Shown piece after piece: positions 44,346-54,199 of a DNA stretch of 64,000 nucleotides; position 1 is the stretch's first letter; each line of letters opens with the position of its first letter. The DNA is from Rhodovulum visakhapatnamense. Lineage in GTDB: Bacteria > Pseudomonadota > Alphaproteobacteria > Rhodobacterales > Rhodobacteraceae. The position numbers and the translations under genes are program-made. The notes beneath the pieces were generated by a model. The model ran no database searches. It was given only the letters and a program-made list of their open reading frames with translations, and was not told the origin of the DNA. The stretch spans positions 62,001 through 126,000 of the forward strand of contig NZ_SOEB01000001.1 in assembly GCF_004365965.1 (NCBI RefSeq), given 5' to 3'.

Positions 44346-46220
44346 CTAGCTTGCCTTCCTGATCCCGAACATGCGCGCGCGGGCGCGGGGGTCCTTGTCG
44401 AACAGCGCGGCCAGCTGTTCGGTCATCGCGCCTGCCAGCTGTTCGACATCGGTGATGGTCACGGCGCGCTGATAATAGCGCGTCACGTCATGGCCGATGC
44501 CGATGGCGATCAGCTCGACGGCCTTGCGGCGCTCGACCATGGCGATCACGTCGCGCAGGTGCTTTTCCAGATAGTTGGCGGCATTGACCGACAGGGTCGA
44601 ATCGTCGACCGGCGCCCCGTCCGAGATCACCATCAGGATCTTGCGCGCCTCGGGCCGCCCCAGCATCCGCCTGTGCGCCCATTCCAGCGCCTCGCCGTCG
44701 ATATTTTCCTTCAGCAGGCCCTCTTTCATCATCAGGCCCAGATTCTCGCGCGCCCGCCGCCAGGGCGCGTCGGCATTCTTGTAGATGATGTGGCGCAGAT
44801 CGTTCAGACGGCCCGGGCTTTGCGGGCGGCCCTCGGCCAGCCATTGCTCGCGCGACTGCCCGCCCTTCCAGGCGCGGGTGGTAAAGCCCAGGATCTCGAC
44901 CTTGACCTGACAGCGTTCCAGCGTGCGCGCCAGCACATCGGCGCAGATCGCGGCAATCGAGATCGGCCGCCCGCGCATCGAACCGGAATTGTCCAGCAGC
45001 AGCGTCACCACCGTATCGCGGAACTCGGTATCCTTCTCGACCTTGAAGCTGAGCGGCGTCGTCGGATTGGCCACGACGCGGGCCAGCCGTCCGGCATCGA
45101 GGATGCCTTCCTCGCGGTCGAATTCCCAGCTGCGGTTCTGCTGGGCCTGCAGCCGCCGCTGCAGCTTGTTGGCCAGCCGTCCGACCGCGCCCTTCAGCGG
45201 GTCGAGCTGCTGATCCAGATAGGCGCGCAGCCGTTCCAGTTCGGCCGGTTCGGCCAGGTCCTGGGCGCCGATCTCTTCGTCGAAGGTGGCGGTGAAGACC
45301 TTGTATTCGGGATCGGCCTCGGAATGGGGCGCGGGCGGCGGAGGTTCCAGCGGCGCCTCGCCCTCGGGCAGCTCGGTTTCCTCGCCCATCTCCATGTCGC
45401 TGATGTCGTCGGGATTGACATGGGCCTGGGCCGCGTCCTGCAGGTCGTCCTGGGACTGTTCGGGGCTGGCATCGGCCTCGTCGCTGTCCTGGCTTTCCTC
45501 CTCGCCGTATTCCTCGGGCGCGTCCTCCTCGGTCTCGGCCGAGCTGTCCTCGTCGTCGTTCTGATCGGCGTCGGGGTCGTCGCCCAGCTGATCGGCATAG
45601 CCCAGATCGGCGATCACCTTGCGGGCCAGCCGCGCAAAGGCTGCCTGATCGGCCAGCGCATGGTCGAGCCCGTCAAGCGCCGCGCCCGCCTGCTCCTCGA
45701 TGAACCCGCGCCACAGTTCCATGGCCTGATCGGCGCCCTTGGGCAGTGGGCGGCCGGTCGCCAGATGGCGCACCATATAGGCCGCCGCGACCGGCAGCGG
45801 CACTTCGCTCGCCTCGCGGGCCTGGGCATAGCCCTTCTTCGCGGCCTCGGCGCCGATCATCGCGTCGATATTGCTGGCGGTGCCGGGCATGACGCGCGCG
45901 CCCACCGCCTCGCAGCGGGCCATCTCCATCGCCTCGTAAAGATCGCGCGCCATCTGCCCCGACGGGCGATAGCGCGAATGGGTGGCACTGTCGTGATACT
46001 TGTGGCGCAGCGCAAAGGCGTCGGCCGTGCCGCGCGCCAGCAGCACCTCGTCGCGGGTCATCCGGCGCGAGACCTGCGGCAGCCGCACCGCGTCATCGGT
46101 CAGACCGGGCGGGTCCACCGAATAGCTGATGCCAAGATCGGGGTCGTCGGCCATGACCTTGGTGGCCTCGGCCAGCGCCTTCTTGAACGGATCGGCGGGA
46201 TTGTCGGTGGGTTTGGTCAT
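44346..46220 (-). CDS. cobT: Cobaltochelatase subunit CobT
   Basis: This is a 624-aa component of the aerobic CobNST cobalt chelatase of cobalamin synthesis. It has an N-terminal CobT domain, a very acidic Asp/Glu/Ser linker (about residues 210-300), and a C-terminal von Willebrand A domain with the MIDAS motif [11 protein letters not shown] and later [14 protein letters not shown]. It works with CobS as an AAA+/MIDAS chaperone. In many relatives cobS lies directly upstream; here about 1.8 kb of small genes separates them. Confidence 0.97.
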   Translation of the reverse strand: MTKPTDNPADPFKKALAEATKVMADDPDLGISYSVDPPGLTDDAVRLPQVSRRMTRDEVLLARGTADAFALRHKYHDSATHSRYRPSGQMARDLYEAMEMARCEAVGARVMPGTASNIDAMIGAEAAKKGYAQAREASEVPLPVAAAYMVRHLATGRPLPKGADQAMELWRGFIEEQAGAALDGLDHALADQAAFARLARKVIADLGYADQLGDDPDADQNDDEDSSAETEEDAPEEYGEEESQDSDEADASPEQSQDDLQDAAQAHVNPDDISDMEMGEETELPEGEAPLEPPPPAPHSEADPEYKVFTATFDEEIGAQDLAEPAELERLRAYLDQQLDPLKGAVGRLANKLQRRLQAQQNRSWEFDREEGILDAGRLARVVANPTTPLSFKVEKDTEFRDTVVTLLLDNSGSMRGRPISIAAICADVLARTLERCQVKVEILGFTTRAWKGGQSREQWLAEGRPQSPGRLNDLRHIIYKNADAPWRRARENLGLMMKEGLLKENIDGEALEWAHRRMLGRPEARKILMVISDGAPVDDSTLSVNAANYLEKHLRDVIAMVERRKAVELIAIGIGHDVTRYYQRAVTITDVEQLAGAMTEQLAALFDKDPRARARMFGIRKAS

Positions 46221-46311
46221 GGGGCAGGGTCCGCGTGGCTTGCGGAGGTCAATCTAGAAAGGTTGACCGGAATTGGCCAGTGGCCGCGCGGGGAAAGACG
46301 GTCGTCCGGGC

Positions 46312-46734
46312 TCAGCCGCCCAGAAGCAACCCGGTGCAATCCGACATCCGGTCGGCCAGCGCCGCGCGCGCCCGGTCGGCGCGGCCGCTGTCGAAGCTGT
46401 AGGCGATATCGGCCAGAAGGCCCGCCATCTCGGCCCAGCCGGCCGAGCGCCACATCACGGGTTCGTCCTTCGGAACGCCGAAGCGGATCGCCTCGGGCAG
46501 GGTCGCCTCGAGCATGAGGTTGAACATGTCGCGCTGGTCCATGGTGCGGGGCCAGGCCGGATCGTCGACCGCCTGCTGGCGCGCCGTAATGGCCGAAAGG
46601 CGGCCCGAGCAGGTGGCGAAAAGTTCGGCCCGTTTCCAGGGCGTGCCGGGCGTCGCTGGACGCGCGGCCGCCGCGCTGGCGGCGAGCGCCAGACAAAGCG
46701 CGACGCCCGCTATGCGTGTGGCCACCTGCTCCAT
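46312..46734 (-). CDS. Small exported protein of unknown function
   Basis: This is a 140-aa protein. Residues 1-24 form a signal peptide (MEQVATRIAGVALCLALAASAAAA). The mature part has one Cys near its start (ELFATCSGRLSA) and one near the end (MSDCTGLLLGG) that could pair in the periplasm, and is otherwise helical. No family is recognised. No clear Shine-Dalgarno lies before the ATG. It is the gene just upstream of cobT. Confidence 0.65.
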   Translation of the reverse strand: MEQVATRIAGVALCLALAASAAAARPATPGTPWKRAELFATCSGRLSAITARQQAVDDPAWPRTMDQRDMFNLMLEATLPEAIRFGVPKDEPVMWRSAGWAEMAGLLADIAYSFDSGRADRARAALADRMSDCTGLLLGG

Positions 46735-46842
46735 GTGACAATGGTATGACAGATGGACGCTACGTCAAGATGTATATACGAGTGATGTAAATGCGCTGTC
46801 ATCTTTCTGGCCGAACCCCCTTTTTTAACAGGCGTAAGGTGG

Positions 46843-47262
46843 CTATCGGCCCGGACCCTGATGGCCGGGCAAGGCGGCGTCGCGGCCGAAATCGTCGCAC
46901 AGCCCCGACAGGCGGACATACCGGTCGCGGGCGCGGCGATTCCCGTTAAGGATGTATCGTTTCAGCAGCAGAAGGTAGATCGGGCGCAGCTTGGCGATAC
47001 GGGCATCGACCTCGGCCTCCGGGTCGTCCGACAGCGCGACAGCGGCATCGCGGAAGGCGCGGGCCATGGCGCGGGCCTCGTCGGGCGGCCCTTCGGCCAG
47101 CGCGTAGAGGGCGCGGAAGTCGGCGGTGGCGTCCCAGAGCGCGGCGCAGTCGAGGGCGGGAAAGGCCGGGTCGGTTGTCCGGGCCGGGGCAGGGCCAACG
47201 AGGGCAAGACAGGCGGCCAGCGCCGCAGCGATGCGAAACGGTCGCGCTTCAGGCCGCCACAT
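46843..47262 (-). CDS. Small exported protein of unknown function
   Basis: This is a 139-aa protein. The signal peptide is MWRPEARPFRIAAALAACLALVGPAPA. The mature part is helical, with a Cys near its start (ALDCAALWDAT) and one near the end (RLSGLCDDFGRD), the same layout as the 140-aa exported protein next to it, which suggests related proteins. The start overlaps the end of a 60-codon frame by 14 bp. The family is not recognised. Confidence 0.65.
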   Translation of the reverse strand: MWRPEARPFRIAAALAACLALVGPAPARTTDPAFPALDCAALWDATADFRALYALAEGPPDEARAMARAFRDAAVALSDDPEAEVDARIAKLRPIYLLLLKRYILNGNRRARDRYVRLSGLCDDFGRDAALPGHQGPGR

Positions 47263-47431
47263 CGGACAGCGCGACAGCAGCCGCCGCAAGCTGCGCCACA
47301 TGCACCTCCAGCGTACCGCCCACCGGATAGCCCGGATCGCTGCCGTCGAGGGCGAGGTCGAGATCGGTGCGGATTGCTGCCGCCCAAGGTTCGCGGGTTG
47401 GTGGCATCGTGGGGTCAAGGGCCGATCCCAT
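47249..47431 (-). CDS. Possible small protein, 60 aa
   Basis: A short frame with GC-rich third positions (DLDLALDGSDPGYPVGG, then LEVHVAQLAAAAVALSDVAA). It begins 6 bp after the end of the interrupted gene and overlaps the next exported-protein gene, as operon members do. No ribosome site or family is evident; a start 8 codons later (MPPTREPW) is possible. It may be the surviving end of a larger gene. Confidence 0.35.
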   Translation of the reverse strand: MGSALDPTMPPTREPWAAAIRTDLDLALDGSDPGYPVGGTLEVHVAQLAAAAVALSDVAA

Positions 47432-47437
47432 TTGATC

Positions 47438-47998
47438 TCATGAAGCTGAGGCAACGACTTGGGATGTCCTCCGCTTATGATCGGTTTCCCGCGCGCTTTG
47501 AAACCGCTTGAAGTCTCTGCGGGACGCAAGGTGCCTGCGGTCGAACGCATCATACATGCCCAGACCGTTCACGTCTCGGTCTTCGGGAAACCCGCACCGG
47601 CAGGGGATCTTGACCAGGCAGAGTTCCTCCGCCTTAAGGAGCCGTGGCCGGTCCTTGTCGATGGATCGTGGATTTCCCCCGACGGGTCGGAGCTTCTTGG
47701 ACCGGTGGTCCCATCAGCTCATCTTCGAACTGAAGACGCTTTTTCTCGATGCTGTGAAGACCACAGGGTGAACCCCACAATCCGTTGGACCGAGATTTAC
47801 CACCGCCATCTCGGCGATGTGGTCTATACCCATCTCGCGCCAGAGGCCGGAATTCACGATCAGTCGCACCGAGAGCTTGGGTGTTGGGTGCAGGAATTTC
47901 GCCCTGATATTCCAGAGCAAAGACACAATCGCAACTGCGAGGGACAGGAGACTGGCAATCAGCGCATAGTCCGCCGTCGTCCAGCCTGTCGGCCTCAC
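47438..47998 (-). pseudogene. Membrane-anchored conserved-type protein interrupted by one in-frame TGA
   Basis: The GTG start overlaps the cobS stop (GTGA). The first 94 codons give a short N-terminus, a transmembrane helix (ADYALIASLLSLAVAIVSLLW) and a beta-sandwich-like region (PKLSVRLIVNSGLWREMG, then MAVVNLGPTDCGVHPVVF). A TGA at 47716-47714 then stops it. The same frame runs on for 91 more sense codons to a TGA at 47438. That part includes LGMYDAFDRRHLASRRDFKRF, which reads like the C-terminus of the same kind of protein (compare the family pattern of a G-V-x-DSFGR-x-HW-x-x-R step). It is therefore probably a single nonsense mutation in a 186-codon gene. Codon usage is less GC-rich than in its neighbours. 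Confidence 0.6.
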
Positions 47999-48966
47999 CC
48001 CAGGCTCATGCTCGCAGCACTTTCGGGCAGTTCCTCGTCGAAGAGGCGTTGATAGAACTCGGCCACGGTCTGGCGTTCGAGCTCGTCGCATTTGTTCAGG
48101 AAGGTCACCCGGAAGGCAAAGCCCACGCTGCGGAAGATCTCGGCGTTCTGCGCCCAGGCGATCACCGTCCGCGGGCTCATCACCGTCGAGAGATCGCCAT
48201 TCATGAAGGCGGTCCGGGTCAGTTCGGCCACGGTCACCATATGGTTGATCTGCTTGCGGCCCTTGTCGGTGTTGTAGTGCGGGCATTTGGCCAGGACGAT
48301 CGCGGTTTCCGCGTCGTGGCTGAGGTAGTTCAGCGTCGCGACCAGCGACCAGCGGTCCATCTGGCCCTGGTTGATCTGCTGGGTGCCGTGATAAAGCCCG
48401 GTCGTGTCGCCCAGACCGACCGTGTTCGCCGTCGCGAACAGCCGGAAATAGGGGTGGGGGGTGATCACCTGGTTCTGGTCCAGAAGCGTCAGCTTGCCGT
48501 CCACCTCCAGCACCCGCTGGATCACGAACATCACATCGGCCCGGCCCGCATCGTATTCGTCGAAGACGATGGCGCAGGGGTTGCGCAGCGCCCAGGGCAG
48601 GATGCCCTCCTGGAACTCGGTGACCTGGACCCCGTCCTTGAGCTTGATCGCATCCTTGCCGATCAGGTCGATCCGGCTGATATGGCTGTCGAGGTTGACC
48701 CGCACGCAGGGCCAGTTCAGCCGGGCTGCGACCTGCTCGATATGGGTCGACTTGCCGGTGCCGTGATAACCCTGAATCATCACCCGGCGGTTATGGGTAA
48801 AGCCCGCAAGGATCGCCAGCGTGGTATCGGGATCGAACTTGTAGGTCGGGTCGAGATCGGGCACCCGGTCGGTCGGCGTCTCGAACCCCTTCACGATCAT
48901 GTCGGTGTCGATGCCGAAGACCTCGCGGACCGAGATCTCTTCGGTGGGTTTCTCTGCACTGGTCAT
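47995..48966 (-). CDS. cobS: Cobaltochelatase AAA+ subunit CobS
   Basis: This is a 323-aa ATPase of the aerobic cobalt chelatase. Walker A lies in [21 protein letters not shown] (around residues 64-84), Walker B in [16 protein letters not shown], and sensor-type residues in [12 protein letters not shown]. The start [10 protein letters not shown] is well inside a longer non-coding extension. It acts with CobT and CobN to insert cobalt into hydrogenobyrinic acid diamide. The next gene downstream overlaps its stop. Confidence 0.97.
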   Translation of the reverse strand: MTSAEKPTEEISVREVFGIDTDMIVKGFETPTDRVPDLDPTYKFDPDTTLAILAGFTHNRRVMIQGYHGTGKSTHIEQVAARLNWPCVRVNLDSHISRIDLIGKDAIKLKDGVQVTEFQEGILPWALRNPCAIVFDEYDAGRADVMFVIQRVLEVDGKLTLLDQNQVITPHPYFRLFATANTVGLGDTTGLYHGTQQINQGQMDRWSLVATLNYLSHDAETAIVLAKCPHYNTDKGRKQINHMVTVAELTRTAFMNGDLSTVMSPRTVIAWAQNAEIFRSVGFAFRVTFLNKCDELERQTVAEFYQRLFDEELPESAASMSLG

Positions 48967-49174
48967 CCTGGCCCCGTCGGATTGGCTTCGTCTCCCGCCG
49001 TCTTGGAACATATCTCGGGGGGGTGCAAGGGGCAGGACCCCATGGCCGCCCGGACCGCAGGTCGGATCGGGGCAGGGCCGGGCCGCCGATCGTGACCGGA
49101 CGTGAGCTTGCCCGGCGCAGCGGCCGCGCCAGCTATGCCAGGGGACGTTGGACGAACACCAAGGGGAGGGAAGG

Positions 49175-49651
49175 ATGTTTCGCCGCCGATTTCTGGGCCG
49201 GGTTCTGATGGGCGTCGCCGGGGCGGCCCTGGTTCGCCCGGCCGCTGCCGCCGAGGAAGACCACTTCGAGGTGATGCGCAGCGAGGCCGAGTGGCGGGCG
49301 CGGCTCGGCCCGCTGGAATACAGGGTGATGCGCGAGGAGGGCACCGAGCGCGCCTTCACCAGCCCGCTGAACGACGAACATCGCGACGGGGTCTTCCGCT
49401 GCAAGGGCTGCGATCTGCCGCTTTATGCGTCGAAGGACAAGTTCGACAGCGGCACGGGCTGGCCCAGCTTCACCCGGGCCTTGCCCGACGCGGTCCGAAC
49501 CCGGCCGGACCGCAGCTTCTTCATGGTCCGGACCGAGGTCCATTGCCGCCGCTGCGGCAGCCATCTGGGGCATGTCTTCGATGACGGGCCGCCGCCCACC
49601 GGCAAGCGGCACTGCATCAACGGCGTCAGCCTGACCTTCGCGCCGGTCTAG
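49175..49651 (+). CDS. msrB: Exported peptide-methionine (R)-S-oxide reductase MsrB
   Basis: This is a 158-aa protein. The N-terminus [19 protein letters not shown] looks like a twin-arginine signal, so the enzyme is probably periplasmic. The MsrB fold has two zinc CxxC pairs (CKGC and CRRC), the signature SGTGWPSF, and the catalytic Cys in [17 protein letters not shown] precedes the ATG at 49175. It reduces methionine-R-sulfoxide in proteins. It is convergent with the J-domain gene; the two stops overlap in a CTAG. Confidence 0.94.
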   Translation: MFRRRFLGRVLMGVAGAALVRPAAAAEEDHFEVMRSEAEWRARLGPLEYRVMREEGTERAFTSPLNDEHRDGVFRCKGCDLPLYASKDKFDSGTGWPSFTRALPDAVRTRPDRSFFMVRTEVHCRRCGSHLGHVFDDGPPPTGKRHCINGVSLTFAPV

Positions 49652-50274
49652 CGGAAGCTGCGGCTGTCCTTGATCTGGTCCCAGGCCCAGACGACCTCCT
49701 GCAGGCGTTCCTCGTCGGCGCGGTTGCCGCCGTTCATGTCGGGGTGCAGATCCTTGACCAGCGACTTGTACTGCTTGCGGATCTCGGCCTTGGTCCAGCT
49801 GTCCTGCGCCTCGAGGATTTCCAGCGCCTTGCGTTCGGTCGGCGGCAGCCGCCGGGTCGTGGTGCCGGTCTTGCCAGGGTTGCGGGTCGCGTTCTCGCCC
49901 AGCACCTGATGCGGGTCGTCGACCCCGAGCCGCGCCCAGGCGCGCTGTTCGTCGCGATTGCCGAAGGGCTGGGTCTCGCGCTCCCACACCCGGTCCTTGT
50001 CGATCTGGGCCTCGTATTCCTCTTCGGTGGCGCCGTTGAAGAAGTTCCACTTGAGGTTGTACTCGCGCACATGGTCCTTGCAGAACCAGAAATACTCGTC
50101 GAGCTGGTCGGGCGATTTCGGCGCGCGGTACTGGCCGTCCAGCTCGCAGCCGGGATGTTCGCACTTGCGCCGCGAGGTCTCGAAGGCGCCCGACATGCCC
50201 CGGCGGCCCCGGGTGCGCCGCTTCTTGTCGGCCGATACGGAAATGTCGAACCCGAAGGGATCGGTCTTGGTCAT
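49648..50274 (-). CDS. DnaJ-like protein with a C-terminal J domain
   Basis: This is a 208-aa protein. The N-terminal part has a putative zinc site (CEHPGC, then FWFCKDH) and a KWNFFNGATEEEYEAQI segment. The J domain occupies about residues 142-205 and includes the HPD tripeptide (LVKDLHPDMNGG). The start MTKTDPFGF has AAGGTG upstream. It would stimulate a DnaK ATPase. The neighbourhood bolA-J protein-cobS is typical of Rhodobacteraceae. Confidence 0.9.
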   Translation of the reverse strand: MTKTDPFGFDISVSADKKRRTRGRRGMSGAFETSRRKCEHPGCELDGQYRAPKSPDQLDEYFWFCKDHVREYNLKWNFFNGATEEEYEAQIDKDRVWERETQPFGNRDEQRAWARLGVDDPHQVLGENATRNPGKTGTTTRRLPPTERKALEILEAQDSWTKAEIRKQYKSLVKDLHPDMNGGNRADEERLQEVVWAWDQIKDSRSFR

Positions 50275-50347
50275 GGCAGCACCTTTTCGACTCGGACCCG
50301 AGAGTTTAGTCACTTGAAGATGAGAATGAAGGGGGCGATGGAGAAAA

Positions 50348-50605
50348 ATGGGCCGAGCCGATCAAATCCGTGACAGCCTGGAACGCGCGTTCCAGCCGAC
50401 GCAGCTTGAAGTTCTGGACGAAAGCGAACGCCACCGCCATCATGCCGGGTATCAGGAGGGCGGCGAAAGCCATTTCCGCGTGAAGATCGCGGCGCCCGCC
50501 TTCGCGCCGATGTCGCGCGTGGCCCGCGAACGCGCGGTCCACAAGGCGCTCGGGCCCGATCTGATGGGGCAGATCCACGCGCTGGCGCTGGAAATCGCCG
50601 TCTAG
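50348..50605 (+). CDS. BolA-family protein
   Basis: This is an 85-aa protein with the class II KH-like BolA fold: IRDSLERAFQPTQLEVLDESERHRHHAGYQ, then ESHFRVKIAAPAF, then RVARERAVHKALGPDLMGQIHALALE. The conserved His residues may bind an Fe-S cluster with a monothiol glutaredoxin. GGAG lies before the ATG. It is divergent from the J-domain gene. Confidence 0.94.
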   Translation: MGRADQIRDSLERAFQPTQLEVLDESERHRHHAGYQEGGESHFRVKIAAPAFAPMSRVARERAVHKALGPDLMGQIHALALEIAV

Positions 50606-50639
50606 ACGCGGCGTCCCGGTCTTTCCCGACACAAGGGGC

Positions 50640-51071
50640 TCAGTCCTCGTCGTTCCAGGGCCGGGCGCCGCCAAGCGGCCGGTCGGGCCGGGGCACCGGC
50701 GCGCGCGAAGGGGCGCCGAGCGGCGGGTAGGTGCGGTCGGGCAGGGCATGGATAGAGGCGGCGGCTGTCGCGATCTCTTCGGGGCTGCCATGGCGGAAGG
50801 CTGCGTCCTCTGCGTCCTGTCCCGCGCCCGTGTCGCGCGGGCGGCGGAAGACCAGCACGTTGCGCACCGTCCGGCTGCTGCCGCTGAAAAGCCCCTGGCG
50901 TTCCTCCGAGGGCAGGCTTTCGGCGCGGACATATTCCCAGCCCTCGGCTGCCATCTCGTTCATGGCCTGTTCCAGGGCATGGGCAAAGCGTTCGGCCGGG
51001 CCCTTGGCGCCCCGCACGCGGCGGCCGCGTTCGGGGGCCGGAAGGACCCGGTACTCATAAAGGACGGGCAT
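50640..51071 (-). CDS. DUF4177-type protein
   Basis: This is a 143-aa protein. The N-terminal 77 residues match DUF4177: YEYRVLPAPERG, then FAHALEQAMNEMAAEGWEYVRAESLP, then RNVLVFRR. The rest is a Pro/Arg/Ala-rich, probably disordered tail. It begins 3 bp after gatB, so it shares that transcript. The function is unknown. Confidence 0.8.
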   Translation of the reverse strand: MPVLYEYRVLPAPERGRRVRGAKGPAERFAHALEQAMNEMAAEGWEYVRAESLPSEERQGLFSGSSRTVRNVLVFRRPRDTGAGQDAEDAAFRHGSPEEIATAAASIHALPDRTYPPLGAPSRAPVPRPDRPLGGARPWNDED

Positions 51072-51074
51072 GGA

Positions 51075-52583
51075 TCACCCCAGTTTCCGGGCCACGATCT
51101 CGTTCACGGCCTGCGGGTTGGCCTTGCCCCCGGTGGCCTTCAGCACCTGACCGACGAACCAGCCGGCAAGCTTCGGGTTGGCCTTGGCCTTCTCGACCTG
51201 GGCCGGGTTCGCGGCAATGATCTCGTCCACGGCCTTCTCGATGGCGCCCAGATCGGTGACCTGCTTCATGCCCCGCTCTGCCACGATCTCGGCCGGGTCG
51301 CCGCCCTCGGTATAGACGATCTCGAACAGGTCCTTGGCGATCTTGCCCGAGATGTCGCCCGCGGCGATCAGATCGAGGATGCCGCCCAGCTGGGCCGGGC
51401 TGACCGGGCTGTCGGTGATGTCGCGGTCGTCCTTCTTCAGGCGGCCGAACAGCTCGTTGATGACCCAGTTCGCGGCGGCCTTGCCGTCGCGGCCCTGCGC
51501 CACCGCCTCGAAATAGGCGGCGGATTCGACCTCGGCGGTCAGCACGCTGGCATCGTATTCGGTCAGCCCGAATTCGGTGACGAAACGCGCCTTCTTCTCG
51601 TCGGGCAGCTCGGGCAGCGAGGCCGCGATCTCGTCGACCCAGGCCTGCTCGATTTCCAGCGGCAGCAGGTCGGGGCAGGGGAAGTAGCGGTAGTCATGCG
51701 CCTCTTCCTTCGAGCGCATCGACCGCGTCTCGCCCTTGTCGGGATCGTAAAGCCGGGTTTCCTGATCGACGGTGCCGCCATCCTCGACGATGGCGATCTG
51801 GCGCCGGGCCTCGTACTCGATCGCGGCCTGGATGAAGCGCATCGAGTTCATGTTCTTGATCTCGCAGCGCGTGCCCAGAACCGAATGATCGCCGGTCTCG
51901 CGGAATGTCTCGTAGGCGCCGGGCCGGCAGATCGACACGTTCACATCGGCCCGCAGGTTGCCGTTCTGCATGTTGCCGTCGCAGGTGCCCAGATAGCGCA
52001 GGATCTGGCGCAGCTTGCCGACATAGGCCGCCGCCTCCTCGGGGCCGCGCAGGTCGGGGCGCGAGACGATTTCCATCAGCGCCACGCCGGTGCGGTTCAG
52101 GTCGACGAAGGACATGTTCGGGTCCATGTCATGGATCGACTTGCCCGCGTCCTGTTCGAGGTGGGTGCGCTCGATCCGGACCCGGCGGGCGACGCCCGGG
52201 CCCATGTCGACGATCACCTCGCCCTCGCCCACGATGGGGTGGTAAAGCTGGCTGATCTGATAGCCCTGCGGCAGGTCGGGGTAGAAGTAGTTCTTGCGGT
52301 CGAAGGCCGAAAAGAGGTTGATCTCGGCCTTCAGGCCAAGCCCCGTGCGCACCGCCTGCGCCACGCAGAATTCGTTGATCACGGGCAGCATGCCCGGCAT
52401 CGCCGCGTCGACGAAGGCGACATGCGAATTGGGCTCGGCACCGAAGCCGGTCGAGGCGCCCGAGAACAGCTTGGAGTTCGAGGCCACCTGAGCATGGACC
52501 TCAAGGCCGATCACCAGTTCCCATTCGGCCTTGGCGCCGGAAATCACCTTGGGTTTGGGGGGCTCGAAGGTCAGGTCAAGCAT
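51075..52583 (-). CDS. gatB: Aspartyl/glutamyl-tRNA(Asn/Gln) amidotransferase subunit B
   Basis: This is a 502-aa subunit of the GatCAB amidotransferase that makes Gln-tRNA(Gln) or Asn-tRNA(Asn) from misacylated precursors. It shows [24 protein letters not shown], the kinase-type [46 protein letters not shown], and the C-terminal YqeY-like tail ([18 protein letters not shown]). GAGG lies 7 nt before the ATG. gatA and gatC are not adjacent. Confidence 0.98.
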   Translation of the reverse strand: MLDLTFEPPKPKVISGAKAEWELVIGLEVHAQVASNSKLFSGASTGFGAEPNSHVAFVDAAMPGMLPVINEFCVAQAVRTGLGLKAEINLFSAFDRKNYFYPDLPQGYQISQLYHPIVGEGEVIVDMGPGVARRVRIERTHLEQDAGKSIHDMDPNMSFVDLNRTGVALMEIVSRPDLRGPEEAAAYVGKLRQILRYLGTCDGNMQNGNLRADVNVSICRPGAYETFRETGDHSVLGTRCEIKNMNSMRFIQAAIEYEARRQIAIVEDGGTVDQETRLYDPDKGETRSMRSKEEAHDYRYFPCPDLLPLEIEQAWVDEIAASLPELPDEKKARFVTEFGLTEYDASVLTAEVESAAYFEAVAQGRDGKAAANWVINELFGRLKKDDRDITDSPVSPAQLGGILDLIAAGDISGKIAKDLFEIVYTEGGDPAEIVAERGMKQVTDLGAIEKAVDEIIAANPAQVEKAKANPKLAGWFVGQVLKATGGKANPQAVNEIVARKLG

Positions 52584-52816
52584 GGCGGCATCCTCATCTG
52601 CGGCAGGGCGCATGTTTAGGGCAGGGGGCGGGCGCGGGCAAGGGGATGATCCGGCCGCCCGGCCGCGGCAGGCGGACGATTTTAAGTGATAGGCTCTGGT
52701 CCGTAATGCGGGTTACGCTACGTTAACCTACGTGCTAGACTTGCGCATTGGTCGTTTTGGCCACCGGGTGTCGCGCTTGCCGCCGACCGGACCTCTTTAA
52801 CCGACAGGAGAATACA

Positions 52817-53458
52817 ATGAAATCGGCCGGAGTGCTCGTCCTCGCCACCGACGGGGTCGAGCACGAGGAACTGGAAGCGGCGGTGACCGGCTTGCGCGAC
52901 ATGGGCGCGCGGGTCGATATTGCGACCCCCGGAGGGGCCAGCATCACCAGCTGGAGAGACGGCAACTGGTTTGCCGAAATCGAGGCAACGATGCCGCTGA
53001 CCCATGTCGACGCCGACGAGTACGACGGCCTCGTCCTGCCCGGCGGTCAGCTCAATTCCGGGGCGCTGCGGTCGACTTTCGCGGCGGTACGGCTGGTGAG
53101 CCAGTTCCTGTCCGGTGGCCGGATGGTCGCCGCGATCTGCCATGCGCCCTGGCTGCTGGTCGAGGTGGGGGCCATTTCGGGCGTCGCGGTGACCTCGCAT
53201 CCCGCGATCCGGACCGATCTTGAAAATGCCGGTGCCAGATGGACCGGACGCCCGGTCATGCGTAGTGGCGGGATCATCACCGCGCGGTCCCTGCAGGATC
53301 TTGAGGGCTTCATCGACGAGATCGCGCGAGAGCTGGAGAGCCGGGGCAAATGGCTCCGACGGCGGGATCTCGCCACTGTTTCGGCGGGCATCCGCGCAGA
53401 TTTTGCTCGCTTCGTTGCCCCGCAGGGCGATCCCGAGGATAAGGACACGCCGGACTGA
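52817..53458 (+). CDS. DJ-1/PfpI-family protein
   Basis: This is a 213-aa protein. Residues 1-185 follow the DJ-1/PfpI fold: GVLVLATDGVEHEELEAAVTGLRD, YDGLVLPGGQLNSG, and the nucleophile Cys in AAICHAPWLLVEVGAI. GGAG lies 6 nt before the ATG. This superfamily includes deglycase-like, protease-like and stress proteins; the exact activity is not readable. It ends 27 bp before the lytic-transglycosylase-like gene. Confidence 0.92.
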   Translation: MKSAGVLVLATDGVEHEELEAAVTGLRDMGARVDIATPGGASITSWRDGNWFAEIEATMPLTHVDADEYDGLVLPGGQLNSGALRSTFAAVRLVSQFLSGGRMVAAICHAPWLLVEVGAISGVAVTSHPAIRTDLENAGARWTGRPVMRSGGIITARSLQDLEGFIDEIARELESRGKWLRRRDLATVSAGIRADFARFVAPQGDPEDKDTPD

Positions 53459-53485
53459 AGGACCGGCGTATCCTCCGGAGTTCCG

Positions 53486-54064
53486 ATGCGTCTGTTCCTG
53501 CTTGTGTGCCTTTTCGCGCTGACCGCCGCCTGTGACCAGTCCGATATCGCGGACCGGGGGCGCAGTCTCCCCTCGATGCGGTGGGACCACATGCCGGAAG
53601 CGACGGACTGGACACGGGCAAGCCTCGACGCGCTGACGCTTTATGGCAGCGGGCTCACCGAAACCGTTCCTGCCGATATCGACGCCTGGTGCCCGGCCTA
53701 TGAAAAGGCGCGTCCGGCGCAGCGCCGCGCCTTCTGGGCGGGGCTCTTCTCGGCGCTGGCCAAGCATGAAAGCACCTGGAACGAGGCGGCGGTGGGCGGC
53801 GGCGGACGCTGGTTCGGCCTCTTGCAGATCTCGCCCGCGACCGCGCGCTATCATGGCTGCGCCGCGACCAGCGGGTCCGCCCTGACCGATGGCGAGGCCA
53901 ATCTGCGCTGTGCCGTGCGGATCGCGGCCAGCGCGGTCGCCCGCGATGGCGTGGTCGCGGCCTCCGGCCGGGGCGTCGCCGCCGATTGGGGGCCGATGAC
54001 GGTCTCGTCCAAGCGCGAGGAAATCGCCGCCTGGACCCGGTCGCAACCCTACTGCCGCGGCTGA
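53486..54064 (+). CDS. Lipoprotein with a lytic transglycosylase-like domain
   Basis: This is a 192-aa protein. The signal peptide ends in the lipobox LTAAC (Cys16), so it is expected to be a lipoprotein. The SLT-like part has a probable catalytic Glu in ALAKHESTWNEAAVGG and the following FGLLQISPATARYHGC, as in small goose-lysozyme-like transglycosylases. Four Cys in the mature part may form disulfides. It is downstream of the DJ-1-like gene. Confidence 0.85.
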   Translation: MRLFLLVCLFALTAACDQSDIADRGRSLPSMRWDHMPEATDWTRASLDALTLYGSGLTETVPADIDAWCPAYEKARPAQRRAFWAGLFSALAKHESTWNEAAVGGGGRWFGLLQISPATARYHGCAATSGSALTDGEANLRCAVRIAASAVARDGVVAASGRGVAADWGPMTVSSKREEIAAWTRSQPYCRG

Positions 54065-54199
54065 GCGCGCGGCGCAATTCGGTCCTCCGACACCTTCGCC
54101 GACAGCGATCCGGCCTGCGCGCGCCCCTGTGATCAATCCGGGCATTGCCAGCGCAGGGGCAAATCCGATAGTTTCAATCGGAAATAGCGCGAGGCCCCT

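Noticed and set aside
42399-46517. A 1372-codon open frame on the plus strand across the aminopeptidase and cobT region
   Set aside because: It is antisense to two well-recognised genes and reads as Gly/Arg/His/Gln-rich sequence without domains. Long antisense frames are expected in DNA with GC-rich third codon positions.
47699-47716. Small hairpin (GGACC-ACC-GGTCC) right after the in-frame TGA, considered as a selenocysteine insertion element
   Set aside because: The stem is only 5 bp and too close to the TGA. The site is not an enzyme active site, and the codon falls in an otherwise ordinary Ser-Trp context. Nonsense mutation is simpler.
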